The notes under the pieces were generated by a model, which searched no databases, was not told the origin of the DNA, and saw only the letters and a list, made by a program, of their open reading frames with translations. 64,000 nt of DNA from Heterotrichella gracilis (lineage: Eukaryota > Sar > Xanthophyceae > Tribonematales > Xanthonemataceae), in assembly GCA_032358255.1 (NCBI GenBank), contig JAULBX010004444.1, positions 1 to 64,000 on the forward strand, in the 5' to 3' direction. The position numbers and the translations under genes were made by a program. Of the stretch, positions 9,911 through 21,800 are shown one piece after another (within the stretch, counting starts at the first letter, position 1; each line of letters opens with the position of its first letter).

Positions 9911-12900
9911 TCACCACAAGTCCCAGCGCCGGAACTTCTCCACGAAAAACCCAAACAGCAAATTCGCAACCCCCTGCGCCAGCACCGCGGGTCCCAGGGA
10001 TTGGAACATCACCACCGGGGCCTGGAGGGCGGCAAAGGTGGCAATCGCCACCACGAAATCTGCTTCCGCCAACAGGTGTGAGCATGCGTAAATGAAGGAG
10101 GTGAGGAGCAGGGCTGAGGGGTCCAGCGTGGTGATGTTGACTGCGGCAAACGGGGGGGAAGGGTTAAACGATTTAAAAAAAAAGGCAATTATTTGGGCCC
10201 GTCAATCTAATGAACTCCGCCAGCAGGTGTGAGCATGCATAGATGGAGGAGGTGAGGGGCAGCGCGGAGGGGTCCAGCGTGGCGATGTTGACTGCGGTGA
10301 AGGAGGGGGGGAATTGTAAATAAATTAAATAAACTAGGTAATTATTTGGGCCAGTTATTCAATACATTCCGCCACAGCCAGCAGGGTCCAGCATGCAAAT
10401 ATGATGGAGGTGAGCAGCGGGGCGGAGGGGGCAAGCGTGGTGATGTTGCCGGCGAGGTAGGTGGGGGGTAAACTGAGTAAAAGACAGGGTAGCCCATTAG
10501 GTCAGACCACTTCAACAGAATCTGTCTCTGTCAACAGGCTCGAGGAAGCGAATATGAATAAGGTGAACAGCAGGGCAGAGGGGCCCAGCGCGGTGATGTT
10601 GACTGTGGTGACGGAGACACTCAATTCGTGTATTCCAATGATATGTACTGATTACACAGTCAGATGGAAAACATCTGGGGGCATTCTATTAACGTGGTGT
10701 CGTGCTTGTAGATGGTCTCCTGTGGGCGTTCCTATTCTTCATTCTTTGTGCCATACCTGTTGTGAGCGAAGGGTAGTCTGCTGGGTTGAGGTACTTGACG
10801 ATCATGCGGTACACGTAGCCGCGGTAGTACACCTGGAGCCACAAGAATTAAATAAATCAATGAAAACGCGTGATTTATTTGCTTACTTCTCAAAATGTGC
10901 GGCAACATCCCGCAAAACATTTGCCGTGAGATTTTGGCACCCGAAGGTGCTGTGCTGTAGCATTGCACATAGACTACCGGTATGTGACATATCTCAATAT
11001 CGTGGAGTTCACCGTCATGTTGTGTATGGAGCCCCCCCTGAACACAAGACTTAGCAATGGCTACAATAGCAGCACCACCCTCAGAGTCACTGTGGTCCGC
11101 ACCATGGCCTGGTCCTCCACAATATATATCGTATAAATGCCTAAATTGGTTGCCATTTTGGTGACCCACCTGGTCCCAGAAGGCTGTGGCTGTGGCTGAC
11201 TGCACCACCCTCAGAAACACCCACCCTTTCCCGGTGCCCCCCATCATGGCGGGATCCCATCTGCCCAGGGACGCCCACCATGATCCATCCTTTGCTTATG
11301 GACAAATCCCTCGTACACATGCCCAACATGGCAACCCACCTGGTCCCAGAAGGCAGCGGCTGTGGCTGACTGCACCAACCGCAGGAAAACCCACCACCGG
11401 GCTTTCACTGGGTCTTCGCTGTACTTGGTGTAGGGGTTCCAAGCCTTCTTGTCATCTGCAGTGGATACAAAGAGGCACTGTCCTCATTAATGTGGAAATG
11501 GCAGCAAAATATCCAAGAACAAAGCAACAACAGAGGGTTTGAGGTTCACAGCACTGTGTCAGGCTCACCAATAATACATTCAAAGGTACAAATGGCCCGG
11601 TTGGCCTGACGAAAGAGGAGTTTTCATGCGTCACGTGGTTACAGAAAATTAATATGTAAGATATTCTGCTGAACATTATCACAACGCACGGCGCTCAGGA
11701 AAGAGATGTAACCACTAATTACCTGAGCCGTATTTCCGCGCCGCTCGGGTGACGATTAATATCCGGAGCAATGCCAGGAGCGCCCCGCCCGCCACCGCCG
11801 CCAGGGCGGATGTGGATGTGATGCCCATGCGGAAGCCTATGAGGGCGAATGAGGCGAATTGGCCCCACACCAACAGACCCACCAGGCTCAGGAAGCATCT
11901 GCAGGAATTGAATTTTGGTTTACGTTTTTGCCCTTGCAAACTTTCAAGAATAAATCCAGCATTTCCTTATATGACTGAATCCAAGTGCAGATGGAGCACT
12001 TTGATGTTTTGTTTGTTTGATGCGGCTGCGGAAGCCTATGCGTGCAAAGGAAGCAAACTGACCCTTCGTGTTTACCATTCGAGAAATGGGCCCTAGGGTT
12101 TAGCGTTTGGGGCGGTACCTGATTGGCAGCAGGTCGTACGAGTCCCACTTGGTCATGTGCTCGATGACTTTTCCCTTGGCGTACAACAGGTGCCCCACGC
12201 AGTGGAGCGCAGGTTCGTAGGACTCCCCCTTTGAGATGAGCATGAAGCACACGGTTTGCAGGGGGACGAACAGCGACACTCCGTTGTGCACCTGCGGCGT
12301 AAACAGGATGTATAGTTTAGGGTTTGCAAGGGGACAAAGAGCTATACGGCCCTGTGCGCCTGAGCCACCAATGGGGTGTAGGGTTTAGGGTTTGCAGGCC
12401 AAGAGAAAAAGTGGTAAAAGAGCTCACACAGGCAGCGGTGGTGCAACCCAGGCCACATTGTGGGTCCCAGGAATACCGGCTGTCGGGTATGTATAAGCGC
12501 ATCAGAAGGCCATCTGAGAGACCCAGCCTTGGCCCTCTCAGAACCAAGTACCATTGTAGTTGACCGATTTTCCAGTGCAAGGTGGTAGTTGTCTGCTGAA
12601 CAAGAGGTTCACTGCAACCTCTAACCAGCTAAGTATCCAACAATCTGCAGGAGGGTTTTCCCTCAGTGTACCAGGCCTAGAGTGTGGGAGCGCATCAGGA
12701 GGCTCTTTTGCCTCCTGGCGCAGGTCTCTCTGTAACCAGTCACCTAACGATATAAAACGCAACTGCATCGTTACCTGCTGGCGAAAGTGCGTGAGCGCAT
12801 CAGGAGGCCGTTTCGCCTGTGCTTCCTCGTCCAGTGCTGCCTGGGATTTTGGGGGCTTGAGCTCTCTCTTACGGGGGAGCGGCTTGTGCCGTGCTTCCGG

Positions 12901-12930
12901 CTCCTCCTTCACCGCACGTTTCTTTCCCAT
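9911..12930 (-). CDS. Polytopic membrane protein, possibly CPBP (CAAX-protease-like) family, 6 exons
   Basis: Exons in coding order: 12930-12775, 12291-12119, 11898-11723, 11455-11340, 10832-10757, 10140-9911. Phases join to 308 aa. The start is a very basic, presumably cytosolic tail (MGKKRAVKEEPEARHKPLPR). Four or more hydrophobic segments follow, including a region rich in Val, Leu and Ala at about 111-165. Around residues 203-217 the phrase AAAFWDQVYYRGYVYR, followed by a hydrophobic ALLLTSFIYACSHLL, has the layout of CPBP motifs 1 and 2 (EExxxR, then a helix with His). If it belongs there, the catalytic Glu pair is replaced by Trp-Asp, so it may not be a protease. The family call is tentative; the gene model is strong because all six phases agree. 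It starts 1.1 kb from a divergent F-box gene. Confidence 0.75.
10185..10615 (-). repeat. Three acceptor-side echoes of the last exon of the membrane protein
   Basis: Three copies of the exon 6 start (encoding variants of VNITTLDPSALLLTSFIYAC) lie at about 10610-10525, 10450-10365 and 10300-10205, upstream of the coding copy in transcription order. The first and third retain a CAG acceptor in the same phase, whereas the middle one has lost it. The copies stay largely open, for example VNIATLDPSALPLTSSIYAC, but none has a following donor. Confidence 0.9.
11155..11225 (-). repeat. Donor-side echo of exon 4 of the membrane protein
   Basis: About 60 bases encoding GWVFLRVVQSATATAFWDQ and a GTGGGT donor repeat the end of exon 4 (11340 side), about 175 bases further into the intron. 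Only a few substitutions separate the copies. Confidence 0.9.
12005..12740 (-). repeat. Decayed echoes of exons 1 and 3 of the membrane protein, with telomere-like tracts
   Basis: At 12005-12060 a fragment matches the middle of exon 3 (GCGGAAGCCTATGCGTGC). At about 12685-12730 and 12490-12535 fragments match the end of exon 1 (GGAGCGCATCAGGAGGC). TTTAGGG tracts occur at 12305-12330 and 12375-12392. All copies are on the gene's own strand. Confidence 0.7.
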
Positions 12931-14013
12931 CACGAAGGGCTAGGAGGGTAAGCTTGCTGGGGACTACAGGAAGCTTGATGTAGGTACTAGGGTTTGTACT
13001 AGCTTGACACCAGCGTTATCAGCAGAGTCAGATGATGCGGGCGTGCGCTGAGGGTTTCAAGATCAAAGTATTTCAGTTAAGAGTTGCCAGTAAAGAGGTT
13101 GGTTGCTGCAACCTCGGTGCAGGTCAACCTCTGCTAGGCAAGAGTGTTCCAGTTAGGCAACTTGACTTATGCTATTTGCCACCAATATAGTGCGTGTTCC
13201 ACAAACCAGTATATCACGGGCGATAGGAAAGGTTGGAATTGGCCGAAGAGTGGCAAGAACACGAGCTGACCGGGTAGGGCAATGTTTTGCATGCATGCAT
13301 TGATGGATGATGCATGCACTCAACCCCGTGGCAATTGCGGTGCGGGAAAGAGCGTCACGAGCGCCTCCCCATTGAACAGTTGCAAAAAGCAAGCCTCTGT
13401 TGCTTTAGAGCATTTTGATCCCCGGTTGACCCGGTGCAATCCACTGCCGGAAGGGGATATAATATGAATGGCACAAGAAAAACGTCAGCCACTGCTTTCT
13501 CATTCTCCCACCTCAACACGATGCACACAACCAATGCTTCGTTACAGTTTAAAAGCTTGAAAGGTTTCGGGCGTTGCAACAAATGCAACTTGGTGCGTGC
13601 GTCGGTCCTTTTGTAACGCAATTGTGCTGGTTGGATGCTGTTGCGGCGTTGCATCATATCGACACCTTATCTGACTGATTGATTTGGTTTATCTTCAACC
13701 ATTTCGAGCAAGCTTGTCGCCGCGAGTGGAGACAACTCGTTCTGTTGCTCCTGGCGTACTTTCTGCACTGCTGTAGTTGTCTGCCGCCACCCACAAAACG
13801 CTGCTTGTGGAAACGTGCCCGGTAAGCAGGATACCCATGCCTCGCACATCCAAGTGAGAATCCGCAATCCAACGCCGAATGCAACGGGATTCCCCCCTGT
13901 AGTTGTCCTTGTTGCACCTGTCTCTGCGCATCCTTGCTGCTGTGCCTGGTTTTGCCGTCTCCAAACGGTCGAAAAAGCCACTTGTAACTGACAACGTGGC
14001 GGTGTCCTTAGGG
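12931..14013. promoter_or_regulatory. Divergent promoter region, membrane-protein gene / F-box gene
   Basis: Starts at 12930 (-) and 14014 (+) face away from each other across about 1.1 kb. GCATGCATGCATTGATGGATG at 13280-13305 is a small purine/pyrimidine-alternating patch. Long antisense frames over the 3' part (13667-14228) overlap the F-box exon and have no domain, so I treat them as chance. Confidence 0.4.
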
Positions 14014-16722
14014 ATGGGTAGACCGAAGAAGGCTGCACTTGGGTTGTACCCCCACCACGAGGCGCCCACCTGCGACTGGACCAGGCTCCCAAGCCAGGCT
14101 CTGGTGAACATCCTCTCCAGGATCGAGCCCGCGGATGAGCGCGCACGCCTGGCGCTGGTATGCAGACGGTGGCGCACCCTCCTGGCAGACCCCATCGCTT
14201 GGGCCCACATCGCCCTGGAGCCACCCATCGAGCCGCCGACCGCCAGCTGGCGTTTCGGCCTGCCCGTCGGCTCGCTCAGGTCCTACAGCCTCGCCAACTG
14301 GCTGACCTCCAAGCTGGGTAGCGCCAGGAGCATCACGGGCATCACCCCAGACATCCTGCTGCGTGCGATGGCAATGACCCATTCCCGGCCCTGCCCGCTT
14401 TTGGAGAACCTCACTCTTGCCGCCGAGCACCGCCCCACCTCCTCCGCCACTGTCAGCCAACTGGCAGGGCTCTCAAAGCTGACCAGCCTGTCCAACCTCC
14501 ACATAGAGGTGGTGTCAGACCAGTGCTTCACCCCACCCAACCTGGGCACCCTCGCCGCGCTCCCCAGCCTCCAATCCCTGGGACTCACCCTCCACGAGCG
14601 CCCCTCCCCCTTCAAATTCAGTCCGGTGTTCCTCCCCTCCTTCACCTCCATAACAGACCTCCACCTGGCCCTCAACTGCGGTCTGGACCGCCTCCAGCCC
14701 TGGCTCGACTCCCTCCTCAACCTCAGGTCCCTCTACCTTACCCTCCTGGACCCTCTCCAAGGGTCTTGCACCTTCCCCACGGCGGGGGCGCAAACCCTAG
14801 CGAGGGTAACCAGCCTCACCCTCTCGGCGACGGTGTGTCCATGCTTCCAGCTGCATCTGCCTCCGCGCATCACCGCAGCTATGCGCACGCTACGTCACTT
14901 GGGCATATCGCTCACCCCCTTGCCGGTGGGGGCACCCCTCCCGGTAGCTTGCCAGGTACGGATACAGCTGTTGGAGTAGGGATTCTAAGGTTTAGGATAG
15001 GGATTAGGGTATTTCTAGAGCACAAGTGTTCGTGTCCTTTCTCCCGTCATCACTGCCGCGATGCGCGCGCTGCGTCACCTGGGCATATCGCTCACCCTCC
15101 TGCCGGTGGGGGCGCCACTCCCGGTAGCATGCCAGGTACGGGGGACAGTAGAGATTTGAGGGTTTTAGGGCATAGGGTGTAGGGTGTAGGGTTCAGGATT
15201 TGCGCAAGAGCACAAAGGCATGTTCCCCCCTCCCAGCATCACTTTCTCACTGCGCATAGCTCGCCACTCAGGAATATCGCTCATTCCACTTGTTAAATCA
15301 GGATGGTCAGTATATGCGCCTGTAATGGCGATCTGGGTAGCTTGTTGCTTATCGATTTGCTTGTGTTTTTCCAGGAGCAGCGTCTGGCGACTCCCCCTTG
15401 GAAGTTGATGACCAGCATCCCCCCTGAGGACCAGGGCTTCTCCCCTGACCCAGTGGAAATACCCTCTGGGGTTTCAGATCTCACAGGGCTGGAGTGCCTG
15501 GAGCTGGAGGGACTGCTGCCCTCTGCCCAGGTATGGATTTATCTGTTCATTCACGCATTTACCTGCATCTTCTGAATTTATATATTTTCACTGCAATGAG
15601 TGTGCGGTCAATAAGGTGTGATCAAATGCCATCGATATGTTGTCGTAGCATCATCCCGCTTGGGCCAGTTGTCCATGGCTTGCCAGGTCCTGTCCTCCCT
15701 CACCCAGTAAGTTGTCAAACTGCACAGCCACATACATATTATTTTCGTCATTGGTGTGTCCTATTTTTTCAATTAACATGTTTATGTGCTTTTTAGGTCC
15801 TGTCCCACCTCACCGCCCTCACCGCGCTCAAGCTGGCAAACTGCGCAGCCACCGCAGAGCGCCACATGCCCTGGCTGGCACACCTGCCCCGCCTCGTACA
15901 CATTGATGTCTCCCACAACAGGATGTCAACCATACTCCCCTACGATCTGGCATCCCGCTCCCCCCCTGTGCATGTCAGTGGCTGGTCCGCCTGGCGCCCA
16001 GGTTAGTGTTGCCTTTAAAAACATGTTATTTTATAACGCTACAGAGATGCATGTCATTGGTGGTCTGCCTGGCGCCCGGAGGGGTAGTATTCGTCATCAT
16101 TATGTCATATTGCATTCGAGATTGCACATTATTACTCTGTTAATCTAGGTCAGGGCATGCCTTTCTCTGCGCTCTCTCGTCTTCCACCATAAATGCGCCT
16201 GTCAATTGACAGGGTTGTGCAGTAACGCCTTTATTTGTGCTGATTTACCTCTTCTACATTAACGCGCCCGTCCATTGGCAGGCTGCCGATGTGTCCCTTA
16301 CCCACTTGAAATGGGACCAATATACAAAAATAAAAAATATTCATGTGTTTGTTTGTCTGCCATCCAGGTCAGGAGCGGGCCCTGGCCCTCCTCCACCCTG
16401 TCACCGGCATGGCATTGTGTAATTCCTGTTTATATAATACTTTTAGGTATGTATTATATGACTAAATCATGGTGTTTGGCCCTCAGGTCAGGAGCGGGCC
16501 CTGGCCCTCCACCACCCCGTCAGCGGCATGGCGTACACCATGACGTCGATCGCCGGCCAAAGGGGGGTAATGTACTTCTCAGACGCGGTGGAGCTGGGGT
16601 GCGCCCAGGGGGAAAAGGCTGCGCGCAAAAAGGGGTGGGGCAAGCCCGGGAGCGCCAGGGAGCAGGAGGCTGCATTTTCCTTTCTGCAGCGGTTCGAGGC
16701 GCAGCATGAAACAGCGGGGTGA
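14014..16722 (+). CDS. F-box / leucine-rich-repeat protein (4 exons)
   Basis: Exons 14014-14955, 15375-15530, 15797-16001, 16487-16722 join in phase to 512 aa. The first residues (MGRPKKAALGLYP) are basic. An F-box lies at about residues 23-68 (WTRLPSQALVNIL, then ALVCRRWRTLLADPIAW). Irregular leucine-rich repeats follow (LTSLSNLHI, LPSLQSLGLTL, LLNLRSLYLTL) and continue through exons 2 and 3 (LTGLECLELEG, LTALTALKLANC). The last exon, rich in Lys, Gly and Ala, is less repeat-like. The likely role is substrate selection in an SCF ubiquitin ligase; the substrate cannot be guessed. The frame is open upstream to 13903, but the ATG at 14014 directly precedes the basic leader and the F-box and is preferred. 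Confidence 0.88.
15030..15290 (+). repeat. Two donor-side echoes of F-box exon 1
   Basis: The end of exon 1 (MRTLRHLGISLTPLPVGAP region plus GTACGG donor) recurs almost intact at about 15048-15140 and in a more decayed form at 15228-15295. AGGGTTTAGGATAGGG-type tracts lie between the copies. Confidence 0.92.
15640..16440 (+). repeat. Echoes of F-box exon 3 start and end and of exon 4 start
   Basis: A copy of the exon 3 start with CAG acceptor lies at about 15685-15735 (AGGTCCTGTCCTCCCTCACC). A fragment of the exon 3 end is at about 16045-16085 (GTCTGCCTGGCGCCCGGAGG). A copy of the exon 4 start is at 16365-16420 with intact CAG acceptor and about 45 nearly identical bases (GGTCAGGAGCGGGCCCTGGC). 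The coding acceptors come last. Confidence 0.88.
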
Positions 16723-16734
16723 GAATGCTCCTCC

Positions 16735-17165
16735 ATTGGCGCCTGCATGTTGTACGCCATGGCACTCAGCTGCCTGCCAAGGGGGTTTCATGTTAGTCAG
16801 ATGCCTGCCAAGGGGAGGTGATGTGTTTCATGGCGTACTTCTCCAATGAGGGGAGCAGGGAGGGTGGGGCCAAGGCCGTGCGGGGAAAAGGGGTGGCGCC
16901 ACTGGCAGCCAGCGTGAAGCGGGGCAGGAGGCAGCCTTCTGCTTTCTGCGGCGGGGATTGCGGCGCAGCATTGAATCGCGGGCCTCGGGGCAGGATTTTA
17001 GGATGTTTGGAATGGCGCCGGGGCTGGCAAAGCGGGGTTGGGGTCCTATGCAGGTGGGGCTGGTTGTCAGGATCAGGCTGGTTGGCAAGGCGGGTGCGGG
17101 TGACCAGCCGGGGTGCATGAGTTGGAGGCGCTTCGGTCCCTGAGGAGGTTTGAAGCGCAGCATGT
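16735..17165 (+). repeat. Post-stop echoes of the terminal F-box exon
   Basis: After the stop at 16722, decayed copies of the last exon continue: about 16828-16985 (ATGGCGTACTTCTCCAATGA, a GGGGAAAAGGGGTGG core, and GGCGCAGCATTGAA), then about 17020-17165 (ending TTTGAAGCGCAGCATGTAAG). They contain many indels, so there is no coding continuation. Confidence 0.8.
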
Positions 17166-18270
17166 AAGGGAGAACACCGTTGTGCACAGTTGTGCACAGT
17201 GTTCCCTTTCTTCTCAGAGGGAACAGTGGCGTCACAGCCGGGGTTGTGGGTTGTTATTCTTGTTGCTGCACAGCCGGCATTGAGCAGGCACGGGGTTGGT
17301 CACCATCCCGGAACTGGGTCACTTGGCGTTTGCACACTGCACCACCTTGACCTAGTCAGTAGTCCAAGTGGGGTATTGACATTAGCACTTATTTGTATCA
17401 CGTAATGCCAACTGTCGCAGCCGATTGTGTCTTTTTAGGTGTGGGGCAAGCCTGGGGCTTCCACATTAACAGCCTATCTTTTTTGTTTTATGTTTGCATC
17501 ACTGGCGGTGGGATGTGGCAGCTATGCATTACTGCCGCCATGCGCGCCTGTTTTTTTCTTTGAGTTTGCATCACTGATGGTGGGATGTGGCAGCTATGCA
17601 TGGCTGCCACCATGCCTGCAGCATGCCTGTGTGCATGCTTGGCACCCCCAATTGCGGCGTATAGCCAGTTCTTTCCTTGGTGAAATGGGCACATCATTTG
17701 GTCTTATTTGTAGTCTACAAGCCAGCAATATTATCTCACCATTTGCACATAACGGGTAACTGTATTAACTGCAAACGAGTACTGCCCAGGGCTCATGAGC
17801 TCACAGTAATTTGATCTCATAGCCAGTTGCTGCGTGAATGCGCAGTTTAAACTTAAATGTCGTATCGCCTACAATTTTGCGTGCGCTGTGTTCACAACTT
17901 TTTCACCCTGTGGCTCATCCAGTCTTAGACTAGGATTTGACAAGAAACCTAAAGGGCTCTTGCTTTTTGCTTGTGTTATCAGCTGTAACGACACTACTGG
18001 CCAGCCAATCAATGGAAGCATTATGGGGGAAAAATGAAAAGATAAATACGCTGCTATGGCGGCTGACAAAACTGTTCTTGTAAGGAATTCACTGTTTAAC
18101 TCTCTGAGTGTTTTACCAAAATTTGCAAGAGCATGGCGCGTATAGTCATCTGACTTGCATTGCGCAGCATCCCAAGCTGCACACATCGCCGCATCTTTCA
18201 CAATCGGTGCGCACCACTACTTCCAAAATCGTGCTGGGTGAGCCATGCTCCTGATTCATTGCAGCGCCCC
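17166..18270. other. Convergent intergenic region with a short tandem duplication
   Basis: It lies between the F-box 3' echoes and the ABHD18 3' echoes. Around 17488-17610 a ~75-base unit, with core GGTGGGATGTGGCAGCTATG, occurs twice in tandem. No gene is recognised. Confidence 0.5.
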
Positions 18271-18868
18271 TTCTATTCCTCCAGCCTGGCCAGCGCATGG
18301 CCAAATATCAGCAACAAAGGTTCTTTGTTGCAACACAGCGGGCTGACACCTGTCCTCGCCCGGGTACCCACTTGGATGTGCACATGACACGAGTATACCC
18401 CAGGAAGTCACGCCACCCGTCCCATGTCATTGCCCTGCCCCCCGCCACCCCAGTCGATAACCCCCTCCAGCCTGGCCAGCGCATCCCGGATGGCAGCAAC
18501 AAAGGTGGCCTGGTGCAGGACGAAGGCCGACACCCACCCACCCACCCACCGCAGCTCGCACCCTTGCCAGTGCGCATGTGACACACGCCTCACACCAGGA
18601 AGGTCTGCCAGCCATCCGCGCATCGCCGCCTCCTCCCCTCTAGCCAACCCGTGTCATTGCACCACCCCTTCTACCCCCTCATGCCTGGCCAGCGCATCCC
18701 GGATTGTCGCAACAAAGGTGGCCTGGTGCAGAACGAAGGCCGACACATGGTCCCCTCCAACCCAACGTAGCTCGCACCCCTGAAAGTGCATGTGACACAC
18801 GCCTCACCCCAGGAAGGTCTGCCAGCCATCCGCGCATCGCCGCCGCCTCCCCTCTAGCCAACCACGTG
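18270..18868 (-). repeat. Three post-stop tandem echoes of the last ABHD18 exon (~200 bp unit)
   Basis: The end of the last ABHD18 exon and its flanking 3' sequence is repeated at about 18670-18868, 18460-18650 and, partially, 18270-18330. Shared words include CCAGCGCATCCCGGAT, CAACAAAGGTGGCCTGGTGC and GAAGGCCGACAC. Neighbouring echoes also share 3'-flank sequence (AGGAAGGTCTGCCAGCCATC), so the unit spans the stop codon. Confidence 0.93.
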
Positions 18869-21800
18869 TCATTGCACCACCCCGCCCATCCCCTCTAGCC
18901 TCGCCAGCGCATCCTGAATGGCCGCAACAAAGGTTGCTTGGTGCAAAACGAAGGCCGACACGTGCCCCCCGCCCACCCACCGCAGCTCACACCCCTGCCA
19001 GTGCGCGGCCAGCTCCTCAACAGATCGCTTTGCCACGTAGGCGTCGTCCCGAGCGCCCACCAGGATCGCGGCCCCGGGGCAGGCGGGGGTGGGGAAGTTG
19101 GTCACATCTGCGGGGAATGAGAGGGGCAGGAGGAAGGAAATAGGGAGGCGGATGGCTAAAGGGAGGCAACAGCTTCACCCCCCTTTAAAAGGTGAAGCAG
19201 TTAGAGTAGGGAGAGTGTGGGTCACGAATACAACCCACACCCACCCCACCCTATACTAAGAACTCGTCAACAGGTGAGTTTTTAAGTGGGAGACACAAGT
19301 GCCTACACGTCGAGGCAGTGCCCGTGGTTGAATCATCGCCAAATTGGTCACATCTGCGGGATTTAGGGGGCGTTACAGAGTTGTGTGGTTGAGCTATGCA
19401 AGTCCGCTGCAGTTCCTCACGCCCATCCAACCTATGCATGTAGAAGAATAAATATGGAACTGAAAACTTTTAAATACGAGTTCCTACCCCCCGTCCCCCA
19501 CCCACACCCCACCTGTGTATGTATCCAGCACTTGCGCCAGCGCCTGGCATGCCCTGTCCTGCTCCTGCGGCTCAAGCCGACGCATCCTCAGGGCGCGTTT
19601 CACCAGACCCTGCAAATGGGTTTGACCTTCAGAGTTAGAAGCGCTTCACCAGGCCCTGCAAATGTTCCAGGGTTTATGACGAGATTTGGGGATTAGGCTT
19701 TAGGGTGTTGTTTACCAGGCCCTGCAAGTGGAACAGGGTTCCAAGGGTTCAGGGATGGCGCTCAATGCATGGCATGGTACTGAGAAGACGGGGGGATTCA
19801 CTGGGTGCCAAACGATGCAACTCGGGAACTTATTTGCATCCCCAAAGGGTGAAAGTGCACACAGTTGGACACTCATAATTGCATCCCCACCCACCTGGAG
19901 ATTGAATGCCACGGCTTGAGCGCGCGCAGCCCTCCCAGGCGATATTGCATCCCCAGCCGACGCCTCGTCCATCCCCAAACCCCCGCCCTCATCCCCAGAC
20001 CCCAAGCTTTCCGTCCCGTGAACCGCATCAGCATCCCCGTGTGGGGAAGACAGGAGCGCAGTCCAGGAGGTGGCTGGTTTCAGAGCGCCCTGGCAATATG
20101 CCACTGTAGCTGATCTGGGGGCCAGGAGGGGTGTGCAAGCGACGGGGTGGGGGTAGAGTGAGGCAACCATGCAGCTGTGCACCCCACCCATGGAAAATCC
20201 AGACATGCCTGCAAGGGGGAAGATTGTGGGTGGAACAATCACCCTCAACCCATGGGAAAAACCGGCAAATGTGGGGGAATCGTACGAGATCAAAATTGCA
20301 AAAAAGAAGAATCCAATCCAGACATGCCTGCAAGAGCAGGTTACCATATGGGTGAGAAGCAACAATTTAGGGTTTAGGGTTTATGACTGCTTGTATATTG
20401 CACCGCCTTGATCCTGTGCAAATGGATGTGTGTGACGTAGGTCACAAGCAAGTGGCTACCAACAACATACGAACCAGCCATCACCAAGGGTTTCCTCAGC
20501 ATTCTAGCTTTGCTCGTGGTTTTGCTTAAGAGTCCCACTCACCTAGCTGGGAGGTCTCCTGCTGCTGCAACCAATACAACAACCCCAGGGACTCCTCCAC
20601 GGTGGCCCTCCCCAGCATGATCAAATCTGAAACGCATTGCAGTTTCGCCCCCTTTTGCTGCAGGGGCCTCCTTGCACCATAGAAGGGGCTCTCAAGTACC
20701 ATGCTACTCACCCCCTGCAATGCGCAAATACCATACCGTCATCAATTAAAGGGTTCCAATATGTTAAGTTCTGAGTGACATTGCAATTGTGTAGTCCCCC
20801 CCCACTGCTTTAGGGGCTCTCCAACACACGTGACATGGCGGTGGGGTTTAGGCTAGGGTTTAGTCCACAATCTCCCCCGCACCTGCTGTAGTAAGGAGTA
20901 CCCTAGGTTGAGCCTGCGGTCAAACTTGTGGTCTCCGGTGCCTGCCAGGTGGATGACACATGGCGCGCTGCCAGTGGCCGAGGGGCCGGAGGGTCTCAGC
21001 CACCTCACCCTGGCGGTGCGACACTCCTCTGGTAGCGCATCAAACACTCTCCCATAACACATGGTCCTGCGCAAGGGGAGGGGTTAGGACCACTTGGTTG
21101 GGGGTTTGGGGTTTCCGGTATTGCATAGTAGGTTCAAGGGCCGGTGGGTATCAGCCACCTCACCCTTGAAGTTGCCTACACAGGACATGTGCGTGTGGTC
21201 AGGGTTTAGGTAAAAGACGAGGTTGCTCCTCTAAGCGCATGGTCTCATACCTTTGATAAGAGTTTCAGATTAGGGTTTTGGATAAGGGTTTAGGGCATTC
21301 TGCTGGCAGCGCACTGAACACCCGCTTCATGCGTACGGTCCTGCATGCACACAAACCCTCACCCTGAGACCCTACCTGAACGAGGCCTCCAGCAGCTGAT
21401 ATTGCACGCCGTTGTGCTTGCCAGTGCGCAGAATGGTCCAATCAAACTGCAGCAGGGACAGGACGAGTCAATCGTATAATCTGGACAAGATCACCGTACC
21501 TTGTAAGACCATTAGGTGTCGAAGTGCCCTTTTAATGCTGCAAGCATGCATGACTGGGCGTGAGCAGAGGGGATTGGGTAATGTATAAAGGCCAGCTCAT
21601 GCCTTGAGCTATCCCAACCTGCTTATAAAACCTGAACCCAGGTGCCCTTCTTTGGAGAATGATATGCACGTGAAGGTACGGGGCCTAAATGTTAACGTGC
21701 CCTACCTTGAGGTCCTCGGAATGCGGCGAGGGCCAGGAGGACCTCAATGCTATCACGCCAGCCACCAGATTCACCACCCCAAAATCGCCCCACCCATGCG

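Noticed and set aside
13667-14228. Two long overlapping minus-strand frames (177 and 185 codons)
   Set aside because: They are antisense to the F-box exon at 14014, with no domain; the plus strand has a clear F-box and leucine repeats.
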